Shown here: positions 45,337-56,941 of the stretch, piece by piece
How positions within the stretch are numbered: the first letter of the stretch is position 1
Layout: each line of letters starts with the position of its first letter
From: Lucifuga dentata
Lineage: Eukaryota; Chordata; Actinopteri; Ophidiiformes; Bythitidae
DNA length: 64,000 bases
Assembly: GCA_014773175.1 (NCBI GenBank)
Contig: VXCM01000714.1
Location: forward strand, 8,293-72,292
Direction of reading: 5' to 3'
Made by a program: the position numbers and the translations under genes
Notes under the pieces: model-generated
What the model was told of the DNA's origin: nothing
The model's database searches: none
Seen by the model: the letters and a program-made list of their open reading frames with translations, nothing else

Positions 45337-46030
45337 AGATACTTAAAGCATGCCCACAAGTTACTAATGCTTGGGAACAAGATACTTAAAACATGCCCAC
45401 AAGTTAAAAATGCATGGGAACAAGATACCTAAAGTGTGTCCACAAGTTAAAAATGCGTGGGAACAAGATACCTAAAGCGTGCCTACAAGTTACTAATGAG
45501 TAGGAGCAAGATACTTAAAGCAGCCCACATATTACTAATGCATGGTAACAAGATACTTAAAGCGTGCCCACAAGTTACTAATGTGTGGGAACAACATACC
45601 TAAAGCATGCCTACAAGTTACTAGTGAGTAAGAACAAGATACTTAAAGCATGCCCACACATTATTAATGCATGGGAAAAAGATACTTAAAGTGTAAGTTA
45701 CTAATGTGTGGGAACAACATACCTAAAGCATGCCTACAAGTTACTAATGAGTAGGAATAAGACACTTAAAGCATGCCCACACATTACTAATGCATGGTAA
45801 CAAGTTACTTAAAGCATGCCCACACATTACTAATACATGGTAACAAGTTACTTAAGGCATGCCCACATGTTATTAATGTGTGGGAACAAGATACTTAAAG
45901 CATGCCCACACATTACTAATGCATGGGAACAAGATACCTAAAGCATGCCTACAAGTTAAGAATGAGTAAGAACAAGATATTTAAGCATGCCCACAAGTTG
46001 CTAATGTGTGGGAACAAGATACTTAAAGCG
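45337..46030. repeat. 43-bp minisatellite, about 16 units
   Basis: The unit core is CATGCCCACAAGTTACTAAT then GCATGGGAACAAGATACTTA. Unit variants (AACAACATACC, GAGTAGGAACAAG, CACACATTACTAATGCATGG) recur in the same order, suggesting a three-unit higher-order repeat of about 129 bp. Confidence 0.85.
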
Positions 46031-46819
46031 CTGGGTGATTTCTGTGACTTCCCTGAGGTCAGCATGCCTCATTTGAGCCTGTGTATTTTGAGTAGATGAA
46101 CTAAGTGTCTTTTGCAAATGATTATATCATGTCTAACTACAAGTGACTCCTATGTCTTTGTAATCCATCCTGAGGTGAAACTAAAACAGAATCAGTTCAA
46201 ATGTATCTATATTCAGGGGATTCCTTAGCACTGTCCATCTGAGTCCTTTTGGTCTGAACCCAGGCTAACCCAGCTCCCATCAAAGTCAAGCCGTTCCAGG
46301 CCAGGTCGGGCCTCTTGTCAGCTCCTAAATGGGGCAGGAGTTAAGCCAGTGCTTCCTGTCAGACTGCAGGGCTCTCAGGTTCCACCTCTGGTCTAAATTA
46401 TGTCAGTCTGTCTCAGACTGCCACAGCAACCCTAATCCCCACCTCCACCACCACCATCCCTGTNCCACTCCTCCACCCCCCATAAACCCCACACAGGGTT
46501 GGAAAGAGAAGCCAAATCCGCTCAAGAAGAAATATACTGGTGCACTCATTAAAAATAGCTTGAACAGTAAAAATGCTTAATTATATTGTAAACATTAGAC
46601 ATCTGAACACAAACCACTCACAATTCTGTTACTGGATGTACAGAGTCTGTAGAATCTGTAACAGATGGGAGTGAAAATTTGGACAAGATGACATTATTAA
46701 ATTCAAACGTTACTACAAATGAGCAACACACAATTTTTTTTTTTATTTAAATGAGAGTGAAAATGATCATTCAGACTGCAGTGTCTGACAAGCTTAATCT
46801 GTTTCTCACTCTTAGATCT
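46031..46819. other. Spacer, nothing recognised
   Basis: One N at 46464 in a C-rich tract. No gene recognised. Confidence 0.45.
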
Positions 46820-47402
46820 GACTAATGCAATTCAGACGTGGACGCCTCAGAACGGACCGTCCACGTGTCCTGGCACTCATGGTTCTCGCATTCTGATGAC
46901 ATAAGGATCGCACACTTTAACTCTGGGACTTTAGGTGGTGGCGCTGTAGGACACATTCACTTTTAATCACACCCAAACACGAAAACAAACCCAGCAGACA
47001 TAGAAGTGGTTTCCGATTCATCCACCCATAAACACAGAGGCAGCAAAAAAAAAAAAANAAAAAAAAAAAAGAGAGAGAGAGATGTTGATTAACGAAGAAG
47101 AGGAAGTGCTGCTACTTTAATTGGCTGCAAGTCGAAAATGTTGTTCATCATAGCTTGTGTTCTCTTCCTTTCTCTTTCTCTCCTCTAAAACCTCTTTCGC
47201 CTTCCTCCACACCTCTTCGCTCGACCAATTGTCAATGAAGACACATTTACGTCACACAAATGCTGTCTGTGTTGTTTCAAAATTTGAGTGAAATGCGACC
47301 ACATGAGCGATCTTCAAAAGCAGCCTCAGCCTCCACGGCTGGTTGTTTTGACCGCAATTCTGTCACAATTTCTGCGTGCCCACTGATGCGTCCAAATCCG
47401 CA
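46820..47402 (+). repeat. Family F repeat
   Basis: GGACCGTCCACGTGTCCTGG, ACTCTGGGACTTTAGGTGGT, ATTGGCTGCAAGTCGAAAAT and GCGTGCCCACTGATGCGTCC. It ends exactly where a family A copy starts and contains an A-run with N (47047-47070). Confidence 0.6.
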
Positions 47403-47995
47403 TTAAAGGACTATTCTGTCCATTTTGCATGTTTGAGGCCTAATGTATTCAATTGTCATACATGCAACATTACTGACAATCATTTCCCAAACCATACTAC
47501 TGGAATGATGAATTAAAAATGTTTTTCCTACCTTCCAGATCGCCAATGGTTTCATTTCATTCTGGTATGCTATTAAAATCAACTTGATACTTGAAATGTT
47601 TTTGGGGTAAGTAATCCATCATCGCAAACAAGACGTATATTCAGGGTTTTTTTTTAGAAGTTACATAATTTTAGCATTTAAGTGCAATAAAAAGTGCAGA
47701 GTGAATGTATGTCTCCACTGGGAAATATAGTCCCAAAAGAAGACCTGCGTTTATGGAAAAATTTAAAGGACCGTGACTTCATAAGGCTGTGTAACTATTA
47801 GTAGGTGAAACATTGATTTTTAAGGTGGGTGTATCACTTGAATATTTGATTTTGAAAGATTAAGAGATTTTGCAAAATATCAGGAAAGCTGAAATACGGT
47901 TTTATCCTTTGGGAAATGATTGTCAGTAATGTAACATGTATGAAGCTTGAATATATTAGTCTTAATCATGTAAAATGGCCAGTATGGTCCTTTAA
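47403..47995 (+). mobile_element. Family A copy between two family F repeats
   Basis: TTAAAGGACTATTCTGTCCA to CCAGTATGGTCCTTTAA, 593 bp, complete. Confidence 0.82.
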
Positions 47996-48550
47996 GCATG
48001 AGACCTGGTTTACATTTAACGCAGACGTGATGCAAACGTGGGTGTGGATGCCTATGAAACGGACCATCCGCATGTCCTGGCATTCGTGGTTCTCACGCTT
48101 TCATTAGGACCTCTCACTTTAACTCTGGGACTTTAGGTGGCGCTGAAGGACAAAACCGCTTTTAATCAGCCTCAAACATGAAAACAAAGCAGAAGTAGTT
48201 TCCTTAGTCAAAACACGGATGCAGGGAAAAGAGAGTTCATTAATGGAGGAGGAGTTGCTCTTGCATTGGCTGCAAGACAAAAAATTTTTTCGCTATTGTT
48301 TGTTATTTCCTGTGTCTCTCTTTCTCTCCCTTGCTGCTTTCCTTGACACCTACCTCACCTTCCTCCACACCTCTTCGCTTGACCAAATGTCATACAAACA
48401 CCGGTCGCGTTGTTTCAAAAAAACAAGTGGTGCGCAGTCATGCGGGCGATCCTCAAAAGTGGCCTTCGTGGACAACTGCTTTGGCCGCAATTACGTCGCA
48501 TTTTCTGTGCGCCCACTGTTAAGCATGAACCAGCCTTTAATGTTCCACAG
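47996..48550 (+). repeat. Family F repeat
   Basis: GCATGAGACCTGGTTTACAT to GCATGAACCAGCCTTTAATG. The ends are loosely inverted (ACCTGG...TTAA) and could be a Harbinger-type terminus, but this is unproven. Confidence 0.55.
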
Positions 48551-49537
48551 ATGAGGAGATGAGGGACGCCATCATTGCAAATATAAATAGCGGACGTGGC
48601 TATGTCCTGAGCTGAGCTGGTCTGCAGAACATTCATGTGGCAAGAAGAGGAGAAGAGTGACGGTAATGAAGAGGGGAACAGAAAAGTTTGAGGTGCTGTA
48701 AATGTTTTCCTGTTGAACCCACAAGGGCATCAAAGGAGCAAAAGAGGGGAAGGAGAGGATTATCACAAAGATCTTTTAGAGGAAAAATGTTAATGTTAAA
48801 AAGGTTAGAGTGCTCCCATAACCTCCCACACTGGAAAAGAAAGCAAATCAAAGCCAGAGCTCCCGCTTCCAGCTCCCAGGTTATGGAATTATAAAGACTG
48901 ATCGTGGAAATGTAACGTTATGTTTAATTCATCATCTTTCAGGGCGAAAGACGCAAATAAAAAAAGACATTTACATGAATGCGTAAGAATTAAATAAGAG
49001 TCAAAAAAAGGAAAACAGCTTTGGGCAGTAGATAACCAAGCATGGCAGATGTCTCATCCTGAGACTCTAAATGGGTTTTCAATGTCCTTTTGTGGCTTGA
49101 ATCTTTGAATTGGGTTGAAACGGGCTCCTTCTAGGCCCCGAGGCAGAGGGGGGCCCTGCTAGATATGATCTTCAGCGTGGCCGTTACATGCACAGGGTGC
49201 ACTTTAACAACAATGGCTCTTCAGAAAGAGTCTGTAAACATGTGCCTGGGACCTTGACCCTGCCAGTAAACAGTCTTCTCTCAGATGATGAATAGCAGAG
49301 CTGGGCAGGGCAAAAACAAAAAAAAAAAGNTCCCTCCCTCCCTCCCTCCCTCCTGCTCCATGTTTCTCCTTCTTTACTCAACATGGTCAGATCAGAGGAA
49401 ATTTGAGATATCTAACTGTAAAAAAAACAAAAAACACGTACCCTTGACTAATGGAGTTGAGGGTTTTGGAGGCTAACAAAGCTACAGGGGAGCGCCTATT
49501 CATGGTTCACAGAGGAAACTCTTCAGATATAATATCC
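48551..49537. other. Spacer, nothing recognised
   Basis: Short CCCT repeat (49331-49352) next to an N (49330). No gene recognised. Confidence 0.45.
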
Positions 49538-49990
49538 AGCACTGTAAAGTACTGAAGAAGTTTACTGAGTATCTACTTTACTTGAGCGTTTATATGATAT
49601 ACTGTATATATATACTTTTACGTTGTTACATTTTTTTCAGTATAAGCTTGTTACTTAAATCCTTTAAAAGGTAAAAGTATTGTTGTGAATTCTCCACATC
49701 CAGAGACAGCAGACTAGAGTAAATATTGTATATGGTATATTAACTGTGAATTATTCGCACAAATGTTAAGCAGTCATCAAAACTGTGCTAATATCACATG
49801 AAATTCTCACTATTTCATGTTCAGTCCATGTATACCTACATGATACTGTATATACATGATATATTTAGCATAATTCTTCTTTTGATTAGACATCAATTAC
49901 TTCATCTTTACATTTTGACTCTTTTGTAACATCCTCACTGAATTGCAACTTTTATATTTATTTCATGTTTTTACATTAAAAAAAATATAG
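49538..49990 (+). mobile_element. hAT-like repeat ('CACTGTAAAGTACTGAAG'), diverged
   Basis: It shares TACTTTACTTGAGCGTTTAT, GTAAAAGTATTGTTGTGAATTCTCC and CATCCAG blocks with the left part of 56942-58198. Confidence 0.45.
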
Positions 49991-50065
49991 TGGGAATGAG
50001 TTATTTCACTGTTATCAGTCAAAAAATGTGTTAAAGGACCATACTGTTGATTTGTTCAAACCCCA

Positions 50066-50540
50066 AATCTAACTATAAAGACAGAAATCTCTGTAGCACC
50101 AACATCTCTAGAACCCAGCACTGTATGAAGTTGAAATTCAGCAGGTTTATTGCTCAGGACANAGCACCAACATCTCTAGAACCCAGCACTGTATGAAGTT
50201 GAAATTCAGCAGGTTTATTGCTCAGGACACAAGGACGTGCAATGTTGTGTGTGAAGATGTTTGGATGAGTGGTTCTCAAATTGAGCTGTGCCGGTAAAAA
50301 GTAGTCCACGTGGCAGGATACATTCCGGACCTGTGGCATGGTCTCAACCTGACCCTGTACAGCACACCAAGCTAGCTCACAAGGACATGCAGACAAAATT
50401 ATGGCAGGCTGTGGTATGATAAATAAATAAATCATAAATAAATAAATAAATAAGTAAACAAACAAGCAAATAAATAAATCATAAAGTCCGGCCAGTTCCG
50501 AACAGGCGTTTGGAATATTTTTAACAGGCACTGCACTAAC
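50066..50540 (-). repeat. Family E repeat, copy 2
   Basis: Reverse complement of 34236-34640. It carries a single-N duplication (50095-50229) and an AAAT/AAAC microsatellite (50418-50482). Confidence 0.6.
50095..50229. other. Single-N contig-overlap duplication
   Basis: 67 bp on each side of the N at 50162 are identical. Confidence 0.9.
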
Positions 50541-51041
50541 ACTAGACAATTTCCAAAACATAAAACTGTATTTTAATTTTCCTTTGGTTTATCAAATCCC
50601 CTAATCTGTCAAAATCAAATAATCAGGTCATACACCCACCTGCTAACACGTATGTCCAAATGTAGAGGGGACAGTCATTTTTAATTTCTCTGTAAAAGCT
50701 GTCTTCCTGGGACTATATTTCCTGGTGGAGACATACATTTTCTTCCATGCAGCTCCGTGTTGGATCAGTTAAACAAAGTTACTCCAACAAAAATTTTAAT
50801 AGACGTCACGTTTGCTGTGATGAATTATTTTATCTCAACCACGTTTCAAGTCTCTACAAGTTTATTTTAATGGTATACTGGAATGAACTGCAACCAATGG
50901 TGGTCTGGAATGTAGGAAAAACAATTCTAAAATTTCCAGCTAAAGTAGTATGTTTTGGAAAACGGTTGTCAGTAATGTAACGTGTATGAGGGTTGCATAT
51001 ATTGGCCTCAAACATTAAAAATCAGTGGTATGGTCCTTTAA

Positions 51042-51930
51042 GTACATCACAAGACTGAGTGCATGTGTGCAGTGCTTACAGGTCTGTACACACTCATGAG
51101 CCTGTGTGTGTGTGTGTTTTCACTCCTCATGATGCATCACCATCATATCATTATTTAAAAGTTTTATCTATGATTCTGATGTCGTTTAAATTGTTGACCA
51201 CATTTTAACTTTTTTTTTTGTTTTGTTTTTTTAATATTCTGTGAACTATTTCTGCTTGCTGAAATTTTCCGGAAATCCCTCTTTTTTTTCTTTCTTGGAA
51301 AATAACTAAATATTTTTGTTATTTACGCACGGTGACATTTAGCTTGAAGAGGCCAGGTTCATCCTGTAAACATTCCCAACGTTATTAGTTTTCTTTTTGG
51401 GGCAGATTTACATCTAAATGTTAAGAAAACACTGGATAAATGTTTGGATTGAGGGAGGAGGAAGTGAGGAAATGCTTTTATCCATGTTTTTATCCACTCA
51501 AAGGAAATGAATTGGCTAAATATTTAGATCATCTCTTAATGAGGATGTCACCACAGAGAATGATTTGTTTTTGTAGTTGCATAGATTTTTCAGTAAAAAT
51601 CCTCTTTTTCTTTTCTCAGAAAGCGTGTTTATTTTCTAAAATGTTTCTGGCTGACTGGAAACGGTGACGTGATTAAAGTATCAAATCAATATTTAATCTA
51701 TGTATTAAAAAAGACAGATTAAAAACAAAGAATCAGGAAGGAAATCAGGATGCTTCTCTCCTCAAACATCAGATCATTTATCTATAAAAATAAATTCTAA
51801 GGTTTCTGTGCAAAATCCATTCACCAATGGTGTAAGGGATTAATTATTAACATGGTGAATATGACATCAAATCACCTTTAAAAACACCTATTTCTGCCCT
51901 CTGATGTGTGCATGCTTCGCCTTTGCAGGT
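51042..51930. other. AT-rich spacer, nothing recognised
   Basis: No gene or repeat family identified. Confidence 0.4.
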
Positions 51931-51950
51931 GTTAAAGGATCGTGCAGGTG

Positions 51951-52463
51951 TTAAAGGACCATACCAGTGATTTTGCATGTTTAATTCCAAAAAATACAAC
52001 CTGTTTCACATTATATTAAATCTGTATTTTCTTTTTCCTCTTTATTGTTGGCTATATTCCCTAATTTTTCATAATCAAAACTTCAGGTGATACACACCTT
52101 AATATTCATTGCCTGCTAACACATGTATGTCCGAATGTAGAAGGAATGGCCGTTTTTAATTTCTCTGTAAAACCCGTCTTCTCCTGGGACTACATTTCCT
52201 GGTGGAGACATACATTTTTGTTCCAGGCAGACATTGTTTTTGCTGTGATGGATAATTTATCTCAAGCACTCTTCAAGTCTCTATAAGTTGATTTGTATAG
52301 CGTACTGGAATGAACTGAAACCAATGGCAGCCTGGAAGGTAGGAAAAACAATTCTAACATGCAGCATTCTAGTTGTATGTTTTGGAAAAATGGTTGGCAG
52401 TATTGAAACATGTATGTAGGTGGTATTTATTGGGCTCAGACATGCATCGATATGCTCCTTTAA
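51951..52463 (-). mobile_element. Family A copy
   Basis: TTAAAGGACCATACCAGTGA to ATCGATATGCTCCTTTAA. A short tandem duplication of its left boundary (GTGCAGGTGTTAAAGGA) precedes it at 51931-51950. Confidence 0.8.
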
Positions 52464-53109
52464 CAGGTCCAAAGTGGGTCCGTGGGGGTGGGGGTGGGGA
52501 GGGTCACCTTGGCTGCAGCCAAGGTCACGATGGTAAGCTTAATTATTATGATTAGAAGTTTAGTGTGAGAAACAAAAGTAGGTTTAAACTGTTCTAACCC
52601 TGCAGGTTACCTGGGTCTAAAACATCTCCCACCAAACACCTATATATATGTGTGTGTGCATGCTCACCTGTATGTGTGGATGCCGTGGATTTGTTGGTGG
52701 TGACATCAGCATCGGTGAAAATCCACTGGCAGACTGATGTGATGGCAGTTTGAAGTCACTTCCAAACAACTTAGGGCTCTTTTCATGGAGGTCAGTCGTT
52801 ACATTTACATGTGAACACACACAGCTCAACCGCCAAGCGCCAAACAAAATGTCTGATGCTAATGACCGCGGCCGGCTACTTGCCTGAGCTTGCCGTGATG
52901 GCGGGATATGGGTGGCTGAGTGGGAGCGATGGTTTGGCCTGGTGGTTTTGGTGATGGTGGTTTGTGCACAGCAGGAAAAAAAAGGGGAGCGGAGTGTGTG
53001 TGTGTGTGTGTCTATGCTGGACATTCTGCACCTAATATCCAAATAAGCACGGCCCTATAAACTGGTTTATGAGAACTGTTGCGCAATCGATGATCATCGA
53101 CATAAGAGT
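52464..53109. other. Spacer with a G-quadruplex-type tract
   Basis: GGGTCCGTGGGGGTGGGGGT continues as GGGGAGGG (52476-52503), giving five G-runs of three or more. The rest shows no gene. Confidence 0.6.
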
Positions 53110-54240
53110 AAAACAAACACAACATGGGTTTCAACGCACTTATTCATTTCCACATTTCCCTCACTTGGGTCATTTCCTTGTGTCTTAAGTGGGCGGGGCT
53201 ACGATGCAAGAACAAAAACCATAAGGACAGAGGAGCTGAGGAACAGCAATTAAGCTGCATCTCAAATGCACAAAATAGCTCCTCCCAACCTCTGCTCCAT
53301 CCTCCATCCTCCTTTTCTCCATCTCCTCCTCTCCTCTGCTCTCACAAACATGGAGGAAATGAACGGAGGAGCTTTGATTTCTCCTCCAAACGTCTCCTCC
53401 TGTGGAGGATACATGCAGTGTGTTCCAAAGCTCTTACTGGTTTCCACATTTCCCTCACTTGCATCTTTTCCTCGTGTCTTAGTCCCGTCTACTTAAGACA
53501 CAAGGAAAAGATGCGAGGACAGAGAAACTGAGGAGTGAGGATATAAGAGAAATAACGCATCCTCGCTTCTCAAGTGTGATCTGAAGCGACATCACTAACT
53601 AATGATGTCACACATCTGCCGTGCTCTGTTTTAGTTCCTAGACGATAATAAAATAGTGAAATATTCTCCTCTGATTATTACTGTAACATTTAACGTGAAG
53701 TTTGACAAACGTCCACATGCAGAACAATCTGACTTTATAACCTACAGATCATCAAACCATGGTTTCATTTCTGAGTTTATTTCAATGCTCAGAGAGTTAA
53801 ACTGAAATGTTCATCAGCATTAGTCAACTTTTCTGAACAGGATGTTTTATTAAACATGTGAGTGGATTTTGTTGCTGGTTGTGGTGATATAAGAATTATA
53901 AGATTTATTGTTTTATTCTTTATCATTCAAACCTAAACTAAACACACATCCAGTCATTGTAACCATGTGATCAATCAGACACAATAAAATCTAGATCATC
54001 AGAGTAATTTTACACCTGAGTTGTTGCTGTTATTAGTCTGCTCACATTTGATCAAACTCATGAAGCAATTATATTATGATGCGGTGTCAGTGTATTAGAT
54101 CAGCTGAAGCAAATCTGTCCAATCAGAAACAGACTTCCAGTGAGGGGGCGTGGCTTTCAGACAAGGATCATCTCGCATTTCCTCACTCAGGATGAAGCCT
54201 CCTGCATCCTCAGAGCAGAAATAAGAGCTTTGGAGAAGCC
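53110..54240. repeat. Family H: GC-rich fish repeat with internal hairpin
   Basis: TTTCCACATTTCCCTCACTT occurs twice about 300 bp apart (53140 and 53441), each followed by a CTTGTGTCTTA/CTCGTGTCTTA block. AAGTGGGCGGGGCTACGATG and AGCCTCCTGCATCCTCAGAG are typical of a widespread nonautonomous element. A 21-bp hairpin (one mismatch) is at 53461-53514. The 135-codon reading frame across it is probably not a gene. Confidence 0.45.
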
Positions 54241-54241
54241 C

Positions 54242-54858
54242 TTAAAGGACCATACTGGCTACTTTGCATGTTTAAGCCCTGTATAAACAGTATGTACAGC
54301 CCACATACATTAACATTCCTAACAACCAATTTCAGAAACATAAAATCGTATTTTAGTTTTCCTGCTATTTTTCCAAATCCTCTAATCTTTCAAAATCAAA
54401 TGTTCAGGTGATGTACCCACCTTAAAATTCAGTGTTTCACTGTTTCACTTTCCAGCACTTTTGCACGATTTCAGAAGGCACGATTGGAAAAAGCCATCTT
54501 CTCCTGGGACTATATTTCCTGGCGGAGACATACATGGTCTTCCGTGCAGCGTCGTGTTGGATCGTTTAAATAAAGTTACTCTGACAAAAAAAAAAAAGAA
54601 AACGTAATAGACGTAATGTTCACTGTGATGGATTATTTACCACAAACACTTTTCAAATCTCTCCAAGTTGATTTTTATATGATTTTTATAGCGTACTGAT
54701 TAAACTGAAACCAATGGCAGTCTGGAAGGTAGGAAATATAATTCTAAAATGTACCACTCCAGTAATATGTTTTGGTAAATGATTGTCAATAATGTCACAT
54801 ATAACTGGTTTCTATTTATTGGGCTCAAACATGCCCTATCACTGATACGTTCCTTTAA
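54242..54858 (-). mobile_element. Family A copy, abutting the next copy
   Basis: TTAAAGGACCATACTGGCTA to ACTGATACGTTCCTTTAA. Its right TTAA (54855-54858) is also the left TTAA of the following copy. Confidence 0.83.
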
Positions 54859-55290
54859 AGGACCATACTGGCCATTTTGCATGTTTGAGCCTAATATATT
54901 CATTTAAAAAACACTGAGTGATCTGAAAATGCTTCCTAGTGGTGCAATCAAGTGCTGTAGTGAAGAACTGACAACAGGAAGCATTTTCAGATCACTCTGC
55001 ACTTTTTATTGCACTTAAACGCTAAAATTACGTAACGTGGAAAAAAACCCTGAATACATGTCGTGTTCATGAAGATGGATTAGCTAACCCACGAATGTTT
55101 CAAGTATCAAGTTGATTTTAATAGCGTACCAGAATGAACTGAAGCCAGTGGCAGTCTGGAAGGAAGGAAAAACATTTTTAATTCACCGTTCCAGTAGTAT
55201 GCTTTGAGAAATGATTGTCAGTAACATTACATGTATGAAAATTGAATATATCAGGCTCAAACATGCTAACTGGCTGGTATGGTCCTTTAA
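54855..55290 (-). mobile_element. Family A copy, shortened fold-back form
   Basis: TTAAAGGACCATACTGGCCA to GCTGGTATGGTCCTTTAA. The centre is a hairpin: ATCTGAAAATGCTTCCT (about 54917) against AGGAAGCATTTTCAGAT (about 54976). Confidence 0.82.
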
Positions 55291-55978
55291 AGATGGCAGA
55301 CCAGATTGGTTTCCGGGTTTTGCAAGGATTGAGGAAGAAACGAACCAAATAAGAGCTTTGAAACCCACCTTGAGCAGCCTGCTGGCAGTCGTGGCCAGGC
55401 AGTCTGACACCTACGGGTNTTGAAACCCACCTTGAGCAGCCTGCTGGCAGTCGTGGCCAGGCAGTCTGACACCTACGGGTGTGCTAACAAAGAGGAATCA
55501 GGCTAAAGCAAACAGCAGGCGCATTAGGAAGGCTGGGCGGAGGACGTTGTTATGATTACAGGGGTAATAGTCCTGAGGGAGGCCGCGAGCACGGGTCCAG
55601 CCTCACTAATGCACGCCGCCTTTAAGTGCTTAGCTGCTAATAGTGTTTTCCTGTCCTCTAATGGAAAGAAACAAGGGTCACCACTCAGCATAAAGACACA
55701 CACACTTCAAGTAAGGACCATTTTACTTTTGGTTGCCATGGAGAGGTGAACTTTTCAACCCAAGCATCCAAATTTTTCTTTGGGTAATGCATGTGGTATG
55801 TAATCCACGGACCCACTGTGACGTTTGGATTAAAAAATAAATATGTAGAAACTCCTGACAGAAATAAATAAATCTCCAAACCAACAGACCAAACAAACTC
55901 AAGCCTTTAACTTCAAAGTTTTACAAATATTCAAAAAAAGTTATATTTTCTCCATAACCCAACCCATCTAGTTTCATG
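55291..55978. other. Spacer, nothing recognised
   Basis: Single-N duplication at 55358-55480. No gene recognised. Confidence 0.45.
55358..55480. other. Single-N contig-overlap duplication
   Basis: 61 bp on each side of the N at 55419 are identical. Confidence 0.9.
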
Positions 55979-56110
55979 TTAAAGGGCCATACCAGCGGTT
56001 TTGAAGTTTTGAGTCCAATATGTACAACCTGCATAGACATTACTGACAACATTTCACAAAACATACTCCTGGAGTGGTAAATATTAGAATTTTTTTTCCT
56101 ACCTATGTAC
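55979..56110 (+). mobile_element. Family A left-end fragment
   Basis: TTAAAGGGCCATACCAGCGG to ATTTTTTTTCCTACCTA, then truncated. Confidence 0.7.
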
Positions 56111-56131
56111 CTACAGTACCAACTGTAAAAG

Positions 56132-56637
56132 GAAAGGACCATGCCAGTGGTTTTGCATGTGTGAGCCCAATAAATACAACCCACAAACGTGTTACTTTAC
56201 TGAATCAGTTCCCAAAATATACTGCTGGAGCGGTAAATATTAGATTTGTTCTTCCTATCTTCCAGTACGCTTAAAAAATAAACTTGTAGGGACTTGAAAT
56301 GTACTTGAGATACTGTATGTAACTCATCACAGCAAACACGACTTCTAGGACCTTTTTTTTTTGTCAAAGTAACTTTATTTAACCGATCTAAAAACAGCTA
56401 CGCAGAAGAAAATATATGTCTCCGCAGGAAATATAGTCCCAGGAGAAGTCAGCTTTTATGGAAAAATTAAAAACAACCGTCCTTTCTACATTTTAAAGAT
56501 TAGGCAATTTGGCAAAAATAACAGGAAAAGTAAAAATACGGTTTTATGTTTTGGAAAATGGTTGTCTGTAACTTAACCTGTATTCAGGTAATATTTATTG
56601 GGTTTAAATATGCAAAATCAACGGTATTGTCCTTTAA
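56132..56637 (+). mobile_element. Family A copy
   Basis: AAAGGACCATGCCAGTGGTT to AACGGTATTGTCCTTTAA. The left TTAA is lost. Confidence 0.8.
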
Positions 56638-56941
56638 GCCAACTATAATATCAGCAGTGAAAAGCTGCTTGTATGGGATCCATCCTGAAACCCTCCTGAA
56701 CACAGGAGCTGTTTTCATTGATTTACATCCAGAAAGGCAGAAAGGGGGCGGGGCTTACTGGCATTAGAGCGAGTATCACATAAATAGCGCTGCTACTTCC
56801 AGGATAAATCCAAGGAGAACAGGCTGTTTAAAGCTGAAAACCAACCTGGAGAGAGTTCAGAAATGACTGAGACTGATGTAACAGCGCCGCCGTGAAACAA
56901 GGCCTTACTGTCAGATCACTACACACACACACACACACACA

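Larger units (their letters stand above)
50031..51041 (-). mobile_element. Family A copy with nested family E
   Basis: TTAAAGGACCATACTGTTGA at the left. The family E insert is about 50066-50540. The reverse interior then runs from CAATTTCCAAAACATAAAAC to AGTGGTATGGTCCTTTAA. Confidence 0.78.

Noticed and set aside
45337..46030. CRISPR-like regular repeat array
   Set aside because: Units are contiguous 43-bp tandem repeats without unique spacers, in vertebrate DNA. It is a minisatellite.
53124..53531. 135-codon open frame
   Set aside because: It lies in a GC-rich repeat with an internal hairpin. Its composition follows the repeat and no domain was seen.
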